DNA from: DAOUTY01 sp964453665
GTDB taxonomy: Bacteria > Chloroflexota > Dehalococcoidia > SZUA-161
Direction: 5' to 3'
Length of the DNA stretch: 6,401 bases
Assembly (NCBI GenBank): GCA_964453665.1
Contig: CAYVQT010000100.1
Coordinates: 1-6,401 of the forward strand
Shown here: positions 1 through 3,600 of the stretch, piece after piece
Position numbering within the stretch: the stretch's first letter is position 1
Layout of the letters: every line of letters begins with the position of its first letter
Notes under the pieces: generated by a model
Seen by the model: the letters and a program-made list of their open reading frames with translations, nothing else
The model's database searches: none
Told to the model about the DNA's origin: nothing
Program-made: the position numbers and the translations under genes

Positions 1-29
1 CATATATGTTAGCACTTGTTAAAGATACA

Positions 30-53
30 AGGGGCGTTCAATTGAACGCCCCT
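30..53. repeat. Perfect 24-bp palindrome, terminator-like or REP-like
   Basis: AGGGGCGTTC and its reverse complement flank AATT, giving a perfect 10-bp GC-rich stem with a four-base loop. On the minus strand it is followed by TTGTATCTTT, a moderately T-rich tail that could make it a terminator for leftward transcription; on the plus strand no T run follows. The GTAGGGGCG edge (minus strand) resembles dispersed palindromic REP elements that occur in many copies in some bacterial genomes. Which role applies cannot be told from one copy. Confidence 0.6.
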
Positions 54-73
54 ACATTATGCCACTCGTGAGG

Positions 74-91
74 TTTGACGACGTCGTCCAA
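74..91. repeat. Short palindrome around GACGACGTCGTC
   Basis: Positions 77-88 are a perfect 12-bp palindrome, GACGACGTCGTC. Adding three flanking bases on each side gives an 18-bp palindrome with one mismatched pair (76/89). This size and symmetry would fit a dimeric regulator site, but no known consensus is matched and no promoter is seen next to it. Confidence 0.35.
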
Positions 92-122
92 CTGACCCAA
101 CGACCTTTCTCCCGCATGGTAA

Positions 123-166
123 AAAATGTAATGCTTTTGTAAGACTTTTGTAATATTTTCTTAATG
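123..166. promoter_or_regulatory. Four direct repeats with 11-bp period, possible OmpR/PhoB-type operator
   Basis: Four consecutive 11-base units align without gaps: AAAATGTAATG, CTTTTGTAAGA, CTTTTGTAATA and TTTTCTTAATG. TAA falls at unit positions 7-9 in every one, and the central two differ at one base. On the minus strand the repeat reads TTACA (three times) and TTAAG, 11 bases apart. Direct repeats spaced by one helical turn are the typical target of OmpR/PhoB-family response regulators, and TTACA is close to the Bacillus PhoP half-site TTAACA. The site is about 450 bases from the sensor gene, so its target could be that gene or one to the left of the window. Binding is inferred only. Confidence 0.4.
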
Positions 167-455
167 TCCACCCAGTTTTTTCCTGATACCATATTGCCAC
201 ATCCCCACAGGAACAGCCTCCACATAGAGCCCCGTCCATTAAGGGTAAATATGCCCCCTGCCCCAACCGAGCACAAGGGCATTCAGCAGTATTCATAGCC
301 CGGGAGAGTTACAACCAGATCAAAGACATGAACGAGCACAAACCATTGACCGGTCCTTTACCATCAACTGTTTTACACGCCATCGAAAGGCGCGCCGGAA
401 ATATATCTCCATACCCTGGCGATATGTTTCCTGCTTACCGCTCTGCTCCCGCCGA

Positions 456-517
456 GGGGCAGACCTTCGTAGCGGGCAAGAATGCCGTCAATCGATAAAC
501 GGCTTCAGCTCTGCCCC
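456..517 (+). other. Possible structured leader of the sensor mRNA
   Basis: GGGGCAGA at 456-463 can pair with TCTGCCCC at 510-517. Inside the loop, GCCGT at 484-488 and ACGGC at 499-503 pair around a centred ATCGAT, forming an imperfect 20-bp palindrome. The nested arrangement ends about 100 bases before the start codon. It could be a leader RNA fold or an operator at 484-503; no known riboswitch pattern is recognised and chance is not excluded. Confidence 0.2.
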
Positions 518-605
518 GTAATGCCTGTCTGTTACGACACGGCCTGAAGAACTCTGCTGGACGGCAACGTGCAGCATCTTGTTTCAGAGTCTTCAACCAG
601 GCTCC

Positions 606-610
606 GGAGG
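606..610 (+). promoter_or_regulatory. Ribosome binding site of the sensor gene
   Basis: GGAGG sits six bases before ATG 617, an ideal Shine-Dalgarno arrangement. It decides the start against ATG 612, which lies one base from the site and reads into a TAG after 20 codons, and against an in-frame GTG at 569, which has no such site. Confidence 0.85.
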
Positions 611-616
611 TATGAC

Positions 617-3600
617 ATGGCGGAGAGGAAGTCGACCTCGCAGAGGCAGTCCTGCCAGAGCAGTCCCCGGGTAGATATCGACAGCAATCCCCTGAACGCC
701 TTCGTCGAGTCATCGACAGATGGCTTTATATTATTCGACGAGAACCTGAACCTGATAGCAATAAATCCCGCAGGGCGAAAGCTGGTAGGGTTATCGACAA
801 AGGCAGCGAGAGCCAGTATCGGGAAGAACATACGGGAGCTTATACCCGACATCAAAGAGTCAGGCACATATGAACAATACCTGAACGTTATAAAAACCGG
901 CCAGCCATTTCACGCCGACGACATCGTCTTCGATCACGATTCCAGTGATATATACCTGAGCATCAAGGCGTTCAAAGCAGGAAAGGGGCTCGGAATAATA
1001 GCGAGCGACATCACCGGGCGCAGGCAGGCGGAGGAGACGCGACTGGCAGCTGTCAAAACGGTATCAGATGTGATAGAAGCCATACCTGATGCACTAGCAA
1101 TACTAGACATTGATGGGAATTTAGTTCATATCAATTCGGCTTGTATCAAAATGTTTGGCCTCAAGGCAGAAGAGGTTGTCGGGAAGAATACCCTGGAGTT
1201 ACCCACCATGACGCCCGAAGACGCCGAAAAGGGTGTGCAGTTGATGCAGGAAGCGCTAGAAACGGGCGAAAGCAAAGCTGTCGATATGATGGTCTACACA
1301 AAAAGCGGAAATCAGTTTCCAATAAGCGCCCACGGGGCAATTGTGAAAGACGCTCAGGGAAATCCCATGTATTACGTTTCGATTATGAGGGATATCACCG
1401 AGCGTAAGCAGGCGGAGGAGGCGTTAAAGTCATCCGAAGAAAGATACAGGAACCTATTTGAAGCGGCGCCCGCTTCGATAATCCTGTTGGACAGAGACGG
1501 GCAAATTATCGATATCAATCCTTATCATTTAGCTCACATCGCTAATAGTGAATTCAGTAAGGAGGACTTCGTTGGGGAGAACATAGTAATGCATCCGACT
1601 GTTGTAAATGCCGGTCTCTCTGAGGACTACAGAAGGTTGCTTACAGGGAAGCCTTTCGATAAAAAGGATGTGTATTTCCCTACCCTGAAAACGGGCAGGG
1701 ACGGCCATTTCAATGTAAGGGGAGTACCTTTTCTAAAAGACGGTGAAGTTATTAGCGCCATAGCAATACATGAAGACATCACCGACAGCAAGCGGGCAGA
1801 GAAAGCGCTGAAGGATAGCGAGGAGTTCAGTTCCAATCTGCTGAGCAATTCCCCCACACCCATGCTGGTTATCAATCCCGACACTTCACTGAGATATGTT
1901 AATTCCGCATTTGAAAAGCTGACCGGCTTCTCTTCAGCGGAGATTGTCGGTACAAAGGCCCCGTATACCTGGTGGACAGAAGAAACTATCAGGAAAACCG
2001 GTAAGGACTTGCAGAAAGCCATGCACCGGGGCGCCAGCAGACTTGTAGAGCTATTTAAAAAGAAGAATGGTGAACGATTCTGGGTGGAGATAACATCCTC
2101 ACCGATAAGAAAGAATGGGGATTTGCAATACTACCTGTCAAGCTGGGTTGACATCACCGAGCGCAAGCGGGCGGAGGAGGAGCTTGAAGAGCGCCTGCGG
2201 TTCGAGAAACTGCTCTCCCAAATCTCGGCCATGTTCGTTAACCTGCCCGCGGCGCAGTTCGACCGGCGAATCGAGGAGGGACTCAGTCTCATAGTCGATT
2301 ATTTAGGCTTAGACCGGAGCACACTGTTCGAGCTGTCATACGACAGGGCAACCTTTATTGCCACGCACTCGTGGGCGGTCAACGGGTTCGAACCGATTCC
2401 AACCGGCATCACCGGCGACCTGTTACCCTATTTCGCCAGTAAAGTGCGCCGCGGTGAGACAATCATGTTTTCACGCCTGGACGACCTGCCCGAGAAGGCG
2501 GCCAATGAGAAACAGCTCTCCCTCCTGCAGGGACTTAAAGCTAACCTCACAATCCCACTGAAGGCCGGGGGCTCGGTTCTGGGCGCGGTCGCGTTCGGTT
2601 CTTTTCGCTCCGAACAGAGCTGGCCCGATGAGCTTGTGCAGCGCATGCAACTCGTTGCGGATGTTATCGCCAGCGCGCTGGTGCGCAAGCGTGCTGAGGA
2701 GGCGCTGCGCCAGTCGGAAGAACGTTATCGCAATGTGCTCAACTGCTCTCTGGATATGGTATACCGGCTGGACCTGCGCACCAGCACATACGATTACGTG
2801 AGTCCGGCGTCAAAGGAAGTGCTGGGCTACAGTCCCGAGGAATATCTCGCGCTGGGGCTGCAAGAGGCAAGTACACTGGTCCATCCCGATGACGTCAAAA
2901 CGCTGGTCGATAACGCCCTCAGTTTAGTTAACCCCGACGAAGAAGCAAATGCCCGCAACATTGAATACCGCGTCAAACACAAATCTCTGGGGTATCGCTG
3001 GGTGAGCGATCACAGGTCGATAATCTACGATGAGAACAACGCCCCGGTATCCGTGGTCGGCAGCCTGCGCGATGTTACCGAACGGAAGCTTATGGATGAA
3101 GCTCTGCGGGAGAGCGAGGCCAGATTCCGCAACGTTCTGGATAACTCCATCGACATGGCATACCGGCTGAACCTCGCTACCGGTAAATATGACTACATCA
3201 GCCCCTCATCCACCAGCGTAATCGGGTACAGTCCGGAGCTTATCCTTGAACATGGATTCGACGAGCCCGCCCTGCTGGTACACCCGGACGACAGGGAACG
3301 GCTGATGGAGAACATCATCAGCCTGATAACCCAGCCTCCCGGAGAAAGGAAGCCCTCATGCATCGAGTACCGGTTCATGACCGCGGAACAGGGTTACCGC
3401 TGGGTAAGCGACAGCCGTACAGTAGTATACGACGAAAACGATATGCCCGTGGCGGTAGTCGGCAACTTCAGAGACATCACGGAGCAGAAGCAGGCAGAGG
3501 AGGCGCTGCGGGAGAGCGAGGAAAGATTCAGGGAGATGGCCGATCTGCTGCCGCAGGTTATATGTGAAATTGATAATAAAGGAATCCTGACATTCCTGAA

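Larger units (their letters stand above)
1..616. other. Intergenic region upstream of the sensor gene
   Basis: No gene is convincing here. The plus frame from 187 to 498 lacks stops, but its only ATG (328) would give 56 residues without a close ribosome binding site or recognisable motif. A minus-strand frame at 57-296 (79 residues, with CPC and CGGCSC motifs) also lacks a ribosome binding site. The region contains the palindromes and 11-bp repeats listed separately. A weak promoter-like pair, TTGACC at 346-351 and TTTTAC at 371-376, has 19-base spacing and is too poor to call. If the sensor gene has its own promoter it lies somewhere in this stretch. Confidence 0.6.

Noticed and set aside
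57..296. Minus-strand frame of 79 residues with CPC and CGGCSC motifs, ending four bases before the 30-53 palindrome.
   Set aside because: No ribosome binding site before its ATG, no recognisable family, and it runs through the 11-bp repeats. The overlapping frame at 52-282 is equally open, so neither is supported.
328..498. Plus-strand 56-residue frame, open from 187.
   Set aside because: GGGAG at 302-306 is 21 bases from ATG, too far for a normal ribosome binding site; there are no motifs and it ends well short of the sensor gene.
612..674. Alternative ATG at 612 as a start codon.
   Set aside because: It reads to TAG at 672-674 after 20 codons and is too close to GGAGG; ATG 617 has the right spacing and opens the long frame.
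435..713. Minus-strand 92-residue Arg/Ala/Cys-rich frame over the start of the sensor gene.
   Set aside because: Overlaps a well-supported start with a strong ribosome binding site, has biased composition and no family resemblance.
1627..2022. Minus-strand 131-residue frame.
   Set aside because: Lies wholly opposite PAS3-PAS4 coding sequence and reads as an antisense shadow.
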